In this document: positions 33,374-45,199 of the stretch, piece after piece | How positions within the stretch are numbered: position 1 is the first letter of the stretch | Layout: every line of letters starts with the position of its first letter | Source of the DNA: Moniliella sp. 'wahieum' | Lineage: Eukaryota > Basidiomycota > Moniliellomycetes > Moniliellales > Moniliellaceae | Direction: 5' to 3' | DNA length: 64,000 nt | Assembly: GCA_003971905.1 (NCBI GenBank) | Contig: RSEE01000003.1 | Location: forward strand, 1,267,816 to 1,331,815 | Translations under genes and position numbers: made by a program | The notes under the pieces: model-generated | The model's input: the letters and a program-made list of their open reading frames with translations, nothing else | Database searches by the model: none | Told to the model about the DNA's origin: nothing

Positions 33374-33879
33374 GCTGGCGATGGGTGGGGTGGGGTGGAG
33401 GAAGAGGGGGGAGTGGGTGGGGCGCAGGGGAGCAGGGGAGCAGGAGCGCAGCCAGCCTGCCGTCGCCGACGCGACCGGTCGCAGCGCTGCGCTTCGCCAG
33501 CCAGGGTGACGTCACACACGGGCGCCGTGCGGCCGCTGGCGCCGCCCTGCACCCGGCGGCTCCCCCGCGGCCCAGCACCGCACTCGGCCGCTGGGCTACG
33601 GTGGACCGTCCCACCGCCCATGTCCGGCGTGTGACGTACTGGCGACCGCTTGTAGCTGTAACGTGATGTGTATCGATGCGGGGTGGCCGGTCAGGTGACC
33701 AGCGGCCGGACTAGCTGCGGTGCAGGCGGTGAAACGGGGCTGGGTTATGGGCTGCACAGCGCAGAGACTGGATCGCGAGAGGATAGGATAGCTGGATATA
33801 GACGAGCAGAAGCGGCCGTCTCGCGCTTCGTGGCAGCATCGGTCCGGACCACGGAGCGCATCGCAGCAAAATCCTAGGA
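33374..33879. other. Promoter side of the kinase gene
   Basis: GC-rich sequence between the kinase start and the next gene's 3' end. No gene is recognised. Confidence 0.4.
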
Positions 33880-34828
33880 TCCTCTTCCTGACCTGATGGA
33901 TCTGAGTCGGAATCAGATGCAACTGGCTTTTGGCTGGGGGGGAGCAAACCGTGAGGCGTGAGTGGGCGCAAGTGGCACGGGCCCTTCCTCCATCTCAGAC
34001 TCGTGGGTGGCAACGGCAAGGGTGAACGTCGTGTCCATTCCCCCCTGGGTTAATTGATGGTGGTGCGGATAAAGGCCAGGAACCCCACAGCGAGTATATG
34101 CGACAGGCGGCGTAGCCGAGATGGAGGTTGCATCCAGCGGAGTCACCGTCTTGTACAGGCGTTCTCTCCGCTCGATTCAGGTGGAGGAGGTAAAGATGAG
34201 GTCAATCAGCCCCCCACAATAAAGAAATCTCGTCACCGACCTACACAGTACATCTCGCCGCCGGAAACGGAGTGGGTGCCACCCTCTCTTCGTTGCAGAA
34301 GAAGCTGGCGCAGATTGGCGCCAGTGTAGCAGAGCGAGGTAGGTCGGAGCCATTGTCGCTCATCCGCAGTGCCGTGTCGTGGGGGCATCGGTTTGAAACA
34401 GGTGCAAACCTTCTTTCTGATGGTTCTCCTTGTTCCCCTGCTGCAGGGCAGGGATGCCAATCAGCAGCGAGTACGAATCCACCATCTCTAGCAAGCGGGC
34501 CAACAGCGCCACACATTCCGTCACAACTGCGCACGAACGCGTCCCGCTTGCCCTCGGGCCACAAATCTTCCTTGCTCATTAAACTCAAAATGGTGGTGCA
34601 GGGCAAGGGTAGGTGCAGATTCACCACCTCCCCCCCGTCGTCTCCTCCAACACACACCCCGCTCTGTGGCGGCAGAGTCAGGGTGTGATGAATCCGCGCC
34701 AGCTGCGCAGAATCGGAGACATCGTCCTCGACCGATGTCGAGCTGGCCGTCGGCTGGTGCGGGTCAGATCGGGCGGGGAGCGTGACGAATGGCCACTGGC
34801 AGATAAGGCGCACTAGCGGCGCACTCAT
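33880..34828 (-). CDS. Unrecognised protein, frame-broken
   Basis: I cannot assign a family. The start at 34828 reads MSAPLVRLICQWPFVTLPA, then a Ser/Asp-rich stretch, TLTLPPQSGVCVGGDDGG, VVNLHLPLPCTTILSLM and KEDLWPEGKRDAFVRSCDG. Shifting frame near 34500 continues plausibly as RLLEMVDSYSLLIGIPALQQ. A further block, LTQGGMDTTFTLAVATHESEMEEGP, near 34040 may be its C-terminal part. Composition and codon periodicity are gene-like and it sits in a normal gap, but boundaries, introns and breaks are all uncertain. Confidence 0.4.
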
Positions 34829-36500
34829 GGTCGCGGCAGGCGATTAAGGTGAATAGCGTCGAAGCTAATGCAGCGGGATGGATCGCAGGTCAGCAGCTGG
34901 GGCTTGAGAGCTGGACTGAAGAATTAGTAGAGGGTGCACCTATGACAATAGTTCTCCTGCCTTTCGGTCTCGCTCGGCCCGCTCTGGTCCTACTCGCCCC
35001 AAGCGGAATGCTCCGTTGGGTTCTGCGTACCAATGCCAAGGGATGTGGTTGCAAGTTGCTTACCTGGCCGGCAGTGCTTGCCGATTGTGTGGGGCGTGGT
35101 GCAAAGTGCCGTAAGCCTGTGGCGCTTCCCACCTCTCAGAGTGAGATCTCAGACTGGAATCTCGTATCTCCGTCACAGATTTGTGGCAGCCCAAGCCAAA
35201 ATCCGAACGCCCAAAGCTTATAATTGCCTGTGTCCCTCACTTTTTGTCTTCATCGCATGTGCTCTCCCTCCGCGCTCGGCGCTCCGAGAGGCTGAGGAGG
35301 CTCGGCAGGGCTCGGCTGGCTCGGGGCTGGCGCTCAGCCGCTCAGCTAAAGTTGCTCAGTACGTATCAGGGATGCATGATGTGCATGATGGTAGAACTCA
35401 AATTGGCTTCGTTCTTCCTCCACGTAACCGCGTAACCACATAACCACCTGTCACAGTCACATGTCACACACTAAAGTGCCCTCTAGTGCGCTCGGGACCC
35501 CATGGGGCGCAAGGCCAGTGTTATCGATTATCTCGGGCGGCTTGGACCCGGAGGGATGTACAGACAGCAGCTATGTTTTGCTCCGGCGGCGTTTGGCAAC
35601 AATGGCAAGACCCATAGCACGGAGCGTACTCAGACTGAGCACTGACAGTACTGACATGGTCGATAGTATGTGCCAAAACCACCGGAGAGGACAGCGGTAC
35701 ATTCTTGCCGTTGGCATGCGCGCGGCACCTTCCCAAACGCAAGCGCACACTTGCGTGTCCGTGCGGTCCAAATCCTTTCCAGTCCATATTAGTCTTTTGG
35801 TGCGCACATGCGTTGAACGTTGACGGAGAAGATGCTTCAGAAAACTTGACTAGCTTTTAGATGTGGCATGTGACATGTGAGAGCCGTATATAGCTGCTGC
35901 CGGCCAGGGCTCCTTTCATTGACCTGCCATGCCATCCCAGCCACCGCCCACCGCCCATCCTGGCACCCCGGCCCCACACTGGCCCCTCCAGCCACCCCCG
36001 GGAATCGATAAGCTTCTAGCATCGTGCTTATCTCACTGTGGCTCAGTGGCCACTAGGTCACTCCCCCGCTTATTAGCGCTTACCTCTTCTCCCTCCCCCC
36101 TTGGGGGCAGTTTCGCTTCGGCAGTGATATTCCTAGCAGAGTGCCAGTCTGCCCCACTTCTCTGCGTCGGCTGCCCCTCTCAGATATCATTGGTCCTCGA
36201 TATCGATCATCGGCCATTGTTGATACTGGTACTGAGATTGGCCCTCTCCATCGGAACTGCACTCGTCCGTACTTACTACTTACTTCTCATCGATCATCAG
36301 TGCTCGTGTACCAGCACACCCTCTTCCGCTGCAGCAGCCCAGCACGAATCCCCCGCTGAAAAAGACACAGTAGCGAGTCAGCTATATATAGGCAGCCCCC
36401 AGTTGTCGTCCATACGGGACGAGTAGCCGCCTATATTATACCCCTTGTGATCACTCTCACTTCCTTCCGGATCTTCGCCCCCCCTCCCCAATCCACGACG
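34829..36500. other. Intergenic region upstream of the ammonium transporter
   Basis: No gene is supported. CTCGGCTGG/CTCAG-rich words occur at 35270-35360. A TATA-like GTATATAG at 35886 lies about 40 bases before an ATG at 35929 whose frame is proline-rich and short. The pair of GATAAG elements near 36007-36033 and TATATATA at 36383 belong to the transporter promoter. Confidence 0.4.
36007..36033. promoter_or_regulatory. Inverted pair of GATAAG sites
   Basis: GATAAG at 36007-36012 and its complement CTTATC at 36028-36033 lie 15 bases apart, about 470-490 bases before the ammonium transporter start. Fungal nitrogen-regulated ammonium transporters are classically controlled by AreA/Nit2-type GATA factors that bind paired HGATAR sites. 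The assignment rests on motif and position only. Confidence 0.4.
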
Positions 36501-37942
36501 ATGGACACCATCGCTTCCACCTACAATGCAACCCTCACCCACGACGGCAACATTTCCTTCTGGGTCGACGGAACGGAGCTGGTGTACAATCTGGGCGACC
36601 TGGCTTGGATGATCGTCGCCTCCGCCCTGGTCATGCTGATGATTCCCGGTCTGGGTTACTTTTACGGTGGCCTGCTACGGCGCAAGAATGCCCTATCGAT
36701 GATCTGGATGAGTGTCGCCGTCATGGCCGTCGTCTTCTTTGAATGGTTCTTCTGGGGCTTCTCTCTCGCCTTCTCCCCTACCGGCAGCGGTTTCATCGGC
36801 GACCTTAAGCACTTTGGCTTGATCAATGTTGATCTTCAACCTTCCTCGGGCTCACCGGCCATCCCACAACTTCTCTTTTGTTTGTATCAGGGCATGTTTG
36901 CCGCCATCACCCGGTCATTGCTTGTGGTGCGTTTGCCGACCGGGCAAGATTGGGACCGATGCTGCTCTTCTCGTTTTGCTGGGCTACCATTGTGTACAAC
37001 CCCATCGCTAATGCTACTTGGAACGTGGGCGTCGGCTGGTCCAACAATATGGGTGGCCTCGACTTTGCCGGTGGCACGCCTGTGCACACGGCGTCGGGCG
37101 TGAGTGCGCTGGCGATCAGCATGTTCTTGGGAAAACGAAGCGGATACGGGACGGATCGGCTGGCCTACCGTCCTTACAATGTGTCCCACGTTATCCTTGG
37201 CACCGTCTTTCTCTGGGTCGGCTGGATCGGGTTCAATGGCGGCTCGGCCTTGGGCGCCAACCTGCGTGCGGTCCAGGCTTCGATGGTCACCATTGTGGCT
37301 GCCAGCGTGGGGGGGGTGACGTGGATGCTATGGGATTACCGTTTGGAGCGCAAGTGGTCCGCGGTGGGGTTTTGCTCGGGAGTGATTAGCGGGTTGGTGG
37401 CCATCACCCCAGGCAGCGGGTACGTCTCCACACCGTCCAGTCTGGTGTTGGCGTGGTGGGCGCGACGGCGTGCAAACTTTGGTACGGGGCTCAAGACCGT
37501 ACTTCAGATTGACGATTCGCTCGATATTTTTGCCGCCCATGCCATGGCGGGATTGCGGGCAACTTGTTGACCGGGTTGTTTGCCGACCAGCGGGTCGCAT
37601 CCTTTGACCTATCCACTCCGATCCCCGGCGGGTGGATCAATCACCACTACAATCCAGCTCGCATATCAATTGGCCGACTCGTGCTACGGTGTAGGGTGGA
37701 GCTTTGTCGTCACATTGCTTCTGCTTTGTGATTGATCGGATTCCTTATTGCCACTCCGCGTCACAGAGGAGGAAGAGTTACTGGGTATCGACTTGGCCCA
37801 AGTGGGCGAGGAGGCAATGTACCAGCCCTTGGGCAGCGAGGAGGTACAGAACCCCCACTCTGGCATCAGCATCACCATGCCCGACTTGACCTCCAACGAC
37901 CACACCAGCGGATACGAGAAGGCCATCTCACAATACCCCTGA
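36501..37942 (+). CDS. MEP: Ammonium transporter (AMT/MEP family)
   Basis: This is a plasma-membrane trimeric ammonium channel-transporter. The start at 36501 (MDTIASTYNATLTHDGN) precedes eleven predicted helices. Landmarks are DLAWMIVASALVMLMIPGL, YGGLLRRKNALSM, FSFCWATIVYNPIANATWN, TPVHTASGVSALA (first pore histidine), VGWIGFNGGSALGANLRA and FAAHAM (second pore histidine). The hydrophilic tail ends GYEKAISQYP at 37942. TATATATA at 36383-36390 and GATAAG elements lie upstream. Frame breaks: one C lost near 36910 (restores AITPVIACGAFAD), a lost base near 37455 (restores VFGVVGATACNFGTG, with an A gained near 37478), and lost G bases near 37545 (restore HAMGGIGGNLLTG). More shifts lie near 37650-37760. 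The last cytoplasmic segment is less certain. Confidence 0.88.
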
Positions 37943-40444
37943 TGGGTGAGTACCGGTAACCTTTACCCCTCCTATATATCTACTTTTGGCATGAGTAGTT
38001 CGGTCAATATCTGTAACTTCCCCCCATTTCCTTCGTTACCCCTCTAGGTCGGATGTTCGCTCGTTGCTTGGCTGGGGTCGCGCCTTAAAATTCGGCGCGT
38101 AGTCGTTCTTGTAACCTGTCCATATCTACCATCTTCGCCTCCAACCGCGGAGCTACTGATATAGCGTGACTGCTCTCGTATCCGTGGCACTTGCAGAATG
38201 GGCAGGGACAACGAACCGCCGCGACTCACCTACTGGCTCCTCATGAGCCGGCGTATGCTGCCTGGTCATGCCAACCCGTAATTCGGAAACCAGCAGAGTC
38301 ACCAGCAGGTCAGGACCCTCTGGCACCCGCCATTCGCTTCCAAACCGGGTGGAGCGCTAACCCAACCCAAACTCATCCCAGATGATGCAACCGTCCCAGT
38401 CTCGCCAGCTGGACCCAGTACCCCACAAAGGGGGCAGCTCATCCAGGGTACTAGCCCCCCGTGTGCCGGGGGTGCAGTAACGAGGCGGGGGGTTTTGGGT
38501 AAACGTCAAGGTACCGCCGTGACAATCAGATGAGCGATTCGCTCGAACCCGCCCAAAGTGGGTGTCATTTCGGGATCTGAGGACAAGCCCTGCCGGGAAG
38601 GTGACCCCTTGTTCTCTTCTACTGAACACGTGTGATACAGATTGGATAGCAGAGCCAGGTTAGAGGAGACACTTGCCGCACCCCACAGAAGCGACGGGGT
38701 AGGCGGGAATGAAACGTACGAGCCAAGGGCAGACGGGCGAGAAAAACTGCCCGCATGCTCTCGAGGCTCGCTCTGTGGCTGGGACAGACCGCGGTGGCAG
38801 GCGATCATCTCGGACAGCGGGGAAAGCGGCTCCATGACACCCGCACAGCTGGCACCAACATTGGCGGTGCCCCTGCTGAACGCGATTGGCGGCCTGGTTA
38901 GGCCTTCTTCAGCCGCCATGCTGGAAGCGTCTGGACTAGCTTCATCGACGCAAGGGCCCATCAACCGTACCAATGAGAAGAAGCAAGAGCGGCAAGCCGG
39001 CCAACCAGCACATCCACACCTTCGACGGGGAGATGGGTGAGTGGGCCGCAGCCAGTGGAGGCTGAGCATGGGAATGGATGAGGACCGTAGCAGGGGGGGG
39101 CACAAATAGTGGTAGTGGTGGCACAGGCCCAGCCAGCAATTGTGGTCGCCTCAGCGCCGATGGCCACGCAATTGGCCATAAGTGGCCGACACAATGGAAA
39201 TCATGGAACTTGAGCTCAAGCGTTGCCTGACCCTTCGATCATTAATGAGTCCCGCGAGAATAGCTGAATTATAATACAGTGCACTACGTTTATTGGTCGT
39301 GCTAGTACCCGCACACTCATCCGGGCACAGCGCAAACCATCCCAGCTTCCATCCTGGACAATCTGGCCAAAACCAACCTTCGCCTTCGATACGCACAAGG
39401 ATATAGTCAGTCTGCTTTCCATCTGCCCCCCCAAAAAGGCTCATAATATTACGCTGGTGATCGACTGCAGAAAACCCCTTCATATATCACAGGGCTTTGT
39501 GCTACTAGAAATCCGCAGAGTGCTGTGGATTCCAGCCAACAGTACGCACATGCACTGGCAACGACAGGAGCGGCACGGGATATGAATCCGGTGGCCAAAT
39601 CGAGACATCAAGCCAGAGTGCTATTAGCGGAATGGGACGTGGCAGATAGTGACATGTGCTGAGTCATGTTTCTTTTGCTGCAAGCTGTCTACGACTTTTG
39701 CCCTTTTTTCTGGAACAGATTCGCCCGCCATCTTCTCTTTTTCTCTTCTCTCTATAACCCTTTCACGTCCAGGGAGTCAACAAAGAGCATAGGGGATATC
39801 CGTCACGGCTCTTTCCTTGGGCTTGGGTTCACCGGCACCGGTCATCCCGCCTCGCTCCCCGTATTTCGACCTGCCTGATGAGCCCAGTGCCCCTCACCCC
39901 GCCATGTTATCGTTGTGTTTCTCAATACAGCAACGGTTCAAAGGTTTCCAAGCTGCGAGCGAGAGGGCAATGTCAACCAACCCCCTCATCTCTCAGATCT
40001 CAGCCCTGACCGTGAAGAAGATGCATGCACGGATGAGAAATGCTGTGAGTAGAATTCTACGGACTTGAATACCTATAGAAGCAGAATCCGAACTGGGGGA
40101 CAAAGCCAAGCAACATATGTGACATGGTTTTCATCCAAAGACTGGAGGCGCGGTCGCAACCATTGCTTGGACGAGCATGGGGGGAGGTGCATGCAAAGAA
40201 CCATACAGTAAAGAGCAGACGAATGTTCGGTTATACAATGGATGAAATCCGTGGGTAGGTGGGCGATGGATTTCAGCCATGAGGCCTGGTAAACGGAGAA
40301 GTGAAAGGAAGGGCCTGCTTGGGGGGGGAGTTAAAGAGGGGAGGAAAAGAAGCCGATACTGTATGATGAAAAGGGTTATAAAGGCTGATGCGCTTGGTCC
40401 AGTCGGAGGGAGCCAGCCAGCGCAACTGCCACTGCAGAGGCCGG
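37943..40444. other. 2.5-kb intergenic region
   Basis: Nothing I can name. Overlapping open frames at 38506-39105 (-) and 38642-39040 (+) have some protein-like stretches but no motif, and neither strand is convincing. The transporter and exporter genes converge on this gap. Confidence 0.4.
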
Positions 40445-42131
40445 TTAGTTGTCCGACGAAGCGTAATTGGACCTCGCACGGATCGATGGGCCGATCTTGT
40501 AGAAGATGAATGGAATGGGAGCCATGGCGCAGCAGACAAAGGCCATCAGGGTGAACGCCCATTGATTTTCCATCTTGTGGAACATCTGGTTACTGAATAG
40601 AGGAACCGAGGCACCACAGAGCGAACGGGCCAAGGTCTTGGCAGCCAACGCCGAAGCGGCCTGCCGCGGGTACACGTCCACAATGTATGCGTTGGCCGCA
40701 TGTAGATGGCGACAAAGGCAAAGCCCTCGGAATCATCGAATCATCGAACCGACCAGTGCACATGCGGCATACTGGTCCAAGCAAATGAACATCGAGATTG
40801 GCAAGATCACGGCACCCACCATCATCAGGGAAGGCGGTCTTCAGGGTGTTCTTGCGTTCCAGCCACCGCTATGGTACCACCGCTCGTGCACGAAAAACAC
40901 ATAGAGGTTCGCCAACAAATTCCTACCACCAGAGCAAGGAAGATGAGACCCACTTCACCAGCGTTGATCCGTGGCCCTCGGCGTACACGATCGGCAAGGC
41001 GAAGAAGAGAAGATACAGAAGAGCTGAGGGAGGGTCAGTAAGGTTGGTTTCCAACAATCCTCAAAAGCAGAAGTGGGGAAGGGGGGGTTGGCGTACCATA
41101 CACAAGGCAGAGGTAGCCCGAGAAAAGGATGATCAGCGGCTCACTGACCAACATGAGGAAAGGAATGAGCACGGACGTCTTGACGATATCGCCAATCGAC
41201 CGCTTGCCCACACGCTCGTTCGCCGTCGAGTAGCGTTCGTCGCCCGTTTCCTTGCGCAGCTTCTTGGCACGCTTCTTGAGGATGACTGGGGCCAGCGTCT
41301 CGGGCGCAAAGAGACTGAATAAAGATAATGCCCGTAAAGGCAAACAGGGTCCAGTAGATGTACCGCCACGCCCGAGGGCTGTGGGTGCCCGTCTTGATGT
41401 AGCCACCGATCAAGGGACCAACGGAAGGACCAACGAAAATGACGGAAGAGAACATGGCCATCGGCACACCCTTTTGCTCTGGCCTCCACACATCCGACAA
41501 CGAGCCGCCCACGTTGGTCATCGGGGCCGAAGCGGCCAGACCGGCAATCATACGACCGGACAAGAGCGTGGCAATGTTGGGAGCCAGCGCACACTGCATG
41601 TTGAAGATAAAGTAAAGGAAGCCGCAGAGCAGGTACACAGGCTGCCGTCCAATCATCTCGGATAGCGAAGCGAGAGAGCATGGGGCCAAAGCCAAAGCCA
41701 CAAACAAAGAGAGTGATGGTCAAGTTGATGGCTTCCATAGAGACCTTGAGCGATTTGGCAGCACCGTCCAGATCACCGGTAGGCATCGAAGAGCCAATGG
41801 CTACCGTGAAACACAAGAGAGAGGTGAACATGGTGATGAACCATTTGCGGTTGGTCAACCAGTTCTTGGGGTTATCCGGATCCTCGGGGCTGAATTCGAC
41901 GAGGAAAGGGTCGATCTGGTCTGCCTTCTCCGCATTGTCGATGCGGTCGAGGTACTCCTGGCTGACCAAACTGCGCTCACCGTCATGGTCGAGGTCCAAG
42001 TCGGGGTTGGTGGGCTGGGGCATGCGAGCCGGGATGGGCTCCTCCTTGTTTTGCTTGAACGCCTCATCGGGGATGGAGGTGCGGTCAGACGCTACAGACG
42101 CAGGGCGCACGATGTCTTCAGCGACGGCCAT
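40445..42131 (-). CDS. MFS exporter, DHA1 (drug/polyamine antiporter) type
   Basis: This is a twelve-helix proton antiporter of the major facilitator superfamily. The start at 42131 gives a long hydrophilic N-terminus ending DPDNPKNWLTNRKWFITMF, the usual entry to helix 1 in fungal DHA1 proteins. FGPMLFAPLSEMIGRQPVY is the loop 2-3 signature, and GVPMAMFSSVIFVGPSVGPL is the antiporter motif in helix 5. RAWRYIYWTLFAFTG and FAPETLAPVILKKRAKKLRKE (central loop) follow. An intron at 41024-41096 (73 bases, GTACGC to CAG, CTGAC) joins FSGYLCLVY to ALLYLLFFALPIVYAEG. The C-terminal part reads VDVYPRQAASALAAKTLARS and ends at 40445. At least four frame breaks lie between 41730 and 40680. The substrate cannot be read from sequence. 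Confidence 0.8.
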
Positions 42132-45100
42132 GCTGGGCAGGGATGGAGAAGAAGGGGAAGACGGGGGATACGGGACAGGAATGGCGCAGGCGGGTGGGGG
42201 GTTATATACTACGGGGCATAGTGCGAGATGGAGCGAGGGGGCAGGCGGAGGGGATGCCTGAAAATGGGTGGTTCAGTTTACTAAAAGCAGACTGCTAAGC
42301 GTCCGTCGCAATAGCAGGCGGCGAGCAGCCAAACGGTGCAGATGACGAGAGATGGCAGACAAGAGCGGGAGTGGGTGCCCCCATTGGGGGCTGTGGGGGT
42401 GTGCGGCAAACGATGGGCCATGATGCATGATTGATCATGCATCGCCAGGCGCTGAGGCTGCGCTCAGCGCTCCCTCGTCACGCGTCACTCGTCAGCGTCA
42501 CTCGAACCTGCAGCGGCCGAGACGAACATGCAGGTTGGATTAGATCTTGCTCTTGGCTCTGAGCGCCTTGTCTTGCACCCGTCCTGTCCTCCGCCCTGCC
42601 TCGATCGGGCAGCAGGGGGACGCTGGCCCCGTGCCATGCCTGCGCGTCCGCCTGCGTGCCAGTGCGGCCCCGTGCCCGTGCCCTGCGTGCCCCTGGGCCA
42701 CTCGCCACGGGCCACCGGCCGTCGCTGGCACGTGAGCAGCAGCAGCGTCGCACGGCGGCACTGCTGGCGCGTGGGCATGAGCAGCGGCGGAACGCGTCGC
42801 GTCTGATTTGATGCGTCGCTTGACCACTGCCCCGCGCTAAGCCCGCACCCACACCCCCCCGTGCGGTCCCCGCAGTGGTTGTGTTAGCTGTCCCCACGGT
42901 CGTTTGAAATTGGAAGGACGGGAACGGTGAGCGGTGAGCTCACCAGTGACGTTGAACGTTGATGCATGTTGATGTGACATGCATGACGTGTGCAGGTGAA
43001 CGTTTGAACGCGCCTCTCGCTGCCCCCGTCCGGGGGATGCGAGGGATGCGATGGCAGCCTCCAGCGCGTCAGCGGCCACGGGCATCGGGGGACTGCAGCG
43101 GCCTGCGCTCGCCCTGCCCCTGCGCCGGCCACGTGAGACGCATTTGTCGGGCACCTTGTCAAATGCACTGGAATATTGACGCTCGACGGTCGGACACCGT
43201 CGGACACCGTCCGACACGCTGGCAGTGCACCGCTCCCACGCCGCCGCTCGTCGAACCCATTCAATATTCAGCCAACGCCCTTCCAGCAGTGCTGCGGCCA
43301 AGTGCCATTATGCATGGCGCATTATGTGGTAGTCTTAAGTTGGCAGGACCAAACGATGAACGTTGAACGTCCTGATACTGAACCTTGGCGTCTGGACATG
43401 ATGCACATGATAAACACGGTTAACGTTTGGCGTTCAGCCTACGCACTCGGCCACTGTCATCCGCCACTCCAGGCCACGCACCTCCGGACCTCTCAGACTC
43501 AGATCTCGCAGACCGCATCTCACTCTCACATCTCTCTCAAAGGTCAGCCTGACCGCTCAGCCTGGGGCCTGAGGGCCTGACCGGCCTGATCTGACGCGTC
43601 CGACGATCTGACGCCTGACGGGCTGACCTCAGTCCCCACGCCGCACCCTCGGGGCTACAGGATTGCGAACTCAGTGAACTCTATCTGGGCACTCCCTCAA
43701 TACTGAACTTGTGAACTTCACTCGTACTGAGTACTGAGTAGTTGAACTCAGTTCTTCACTGCTACATGTCAGAGAGAAACAGTTGGTAGTGTAGCAGTCA
43801 GCTTGTCAGCGCTGAAACACAGCGTTCAGCCGCTCAGCCTGAGCACTCTCAGGAACGTGAACTCGGAATATTTTAACTCCGTCCTTTCCGAACTCAACAA
43901 CACTCACTCAACAGTACTGTGCGCACTCGCACAGTTTTTTCAGTTCAGACGAGACCAGTCAGTCGGTCAGGTCAGGCCCGAGGGTAGAGAGCGCTATAAA
44001 CGCCATGACCTTGAAGCTTTGTGGGAGGCGAGCAAGGCAAAGGGGAGATGGTGGGGATGCAGTCAGGGGAAGGCAGCCCGGAGGCGCAACAGGACGGGCG
44101 CAACAGAGGCGGAACGGGGCCGCCTCGCACAAGCTTTTTTAAGGCCTACTAAGGGCCAAGAGGAAAAGCTCAGAGAGCGAAATATATGTCGAAGTGGTGC
44201 TCAGCCTGAGCGCTCAATGCGCTCAATATTCATGCTTCAAGTTTCAAATTTCAAGGGAGATCCCAACAACGAAGGGAGGCAAGCCCTGACAAGCCCTGGT
44301 TGTTCATGATGATCATGGAACATCTCTCGATCTCAATATCAACCTCATGCATCAAGGAATTGGTGCTACGTCAGATCGATCAGAAGAAACGTCCAGATCC
44401 GGCAACTCAACAACTAGGGCTCAGCATGAGCAGTGAGGCTTACTGCTCACTAGTCACTAGTCCCTAGCACTTGCGCCCAAGGCCCAAGACTATTTGAAAA
44501 AGTAGATCAAAATCAGTGGGGACTCGAAGTTCGCACACAGATTTCCTCCGCCGTACGGATAGGCCTCGATCTTCGTCGCCCAGATCAAAGAAGCATCCTC
44601 CGTTTAGGCGCAACTAACTGAGTAGTTAAGTTCTTTACGCGAGCAAGTCCTCAGTGACTAGTGACCCTTATCAGCTCGCTCTCCTCACAGGGCGTATCGC
44701 ATGTGCCGAATGAGAGAATCTCTTTAACCACCACCCCCTCCCCCTTCCGAAAGGGGAAGGGCTTCAAGAACAAGTTGAAGAAATCGACCATCGGTTGAAG
44801 GTGCACATCAGGGTGCGCCACCCCGACTGAGACGAAGCAAGCAGCACCCGTGTGCTGAGGCGGTGCCTGGGTCAGAACTCGTCTCGGACTCTGACAAGTC
44901 AGATCCACTCTAGACGGCTGACCGTCAGCATCGCACCCTCTGGTCCTTGATCGGATCCTCGCGTTGAGTCGTGGAGGGGCTGTTGGCGTGATTACAAAAT
45001 ACGATGACATGCCAGCATCTCGTAATCACTCCTTGCCCGACTCTCCCCTCTGTACCCTTCCTCTGCCGAGAAGGGTTTTCTTAGAAGAAAACAACCATCT

Positions 45101-45199
45101 CTCCCTCATTTCATCCTTCGTCCTCCACATTGCCAGCTTGGGAACAGTACTTCTCGGGACGTTGGGTGTGGAAAACAACCACATGGCTAGCGCCTCATC
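42132..45199. other. 3-kb intergenic region with self-complementary words
   Basis: No gene is seen. It includes a GC-rich stretch to about 43250. From 43350 to 44460 the sequence is dominated by recurring GAACGTTGAACGT, CTCAG/CTGAG, TACTGAGTACTGAGTA and CACTAGTCACTAG words like those at 16.9-19.3 kb. TGATGCATGATTGATCATGCATCG (42421-42443) is a near-palindrome. Confidence 0.45.

Noticed and set aside
35886-36426. TATA-like site with ATG at 35929 as a separate gene
   Set aside because: The frame is a proline-rich start followed by low-quality sequence, with no conserved motif. It is more likely part of the transporter's upstream region.
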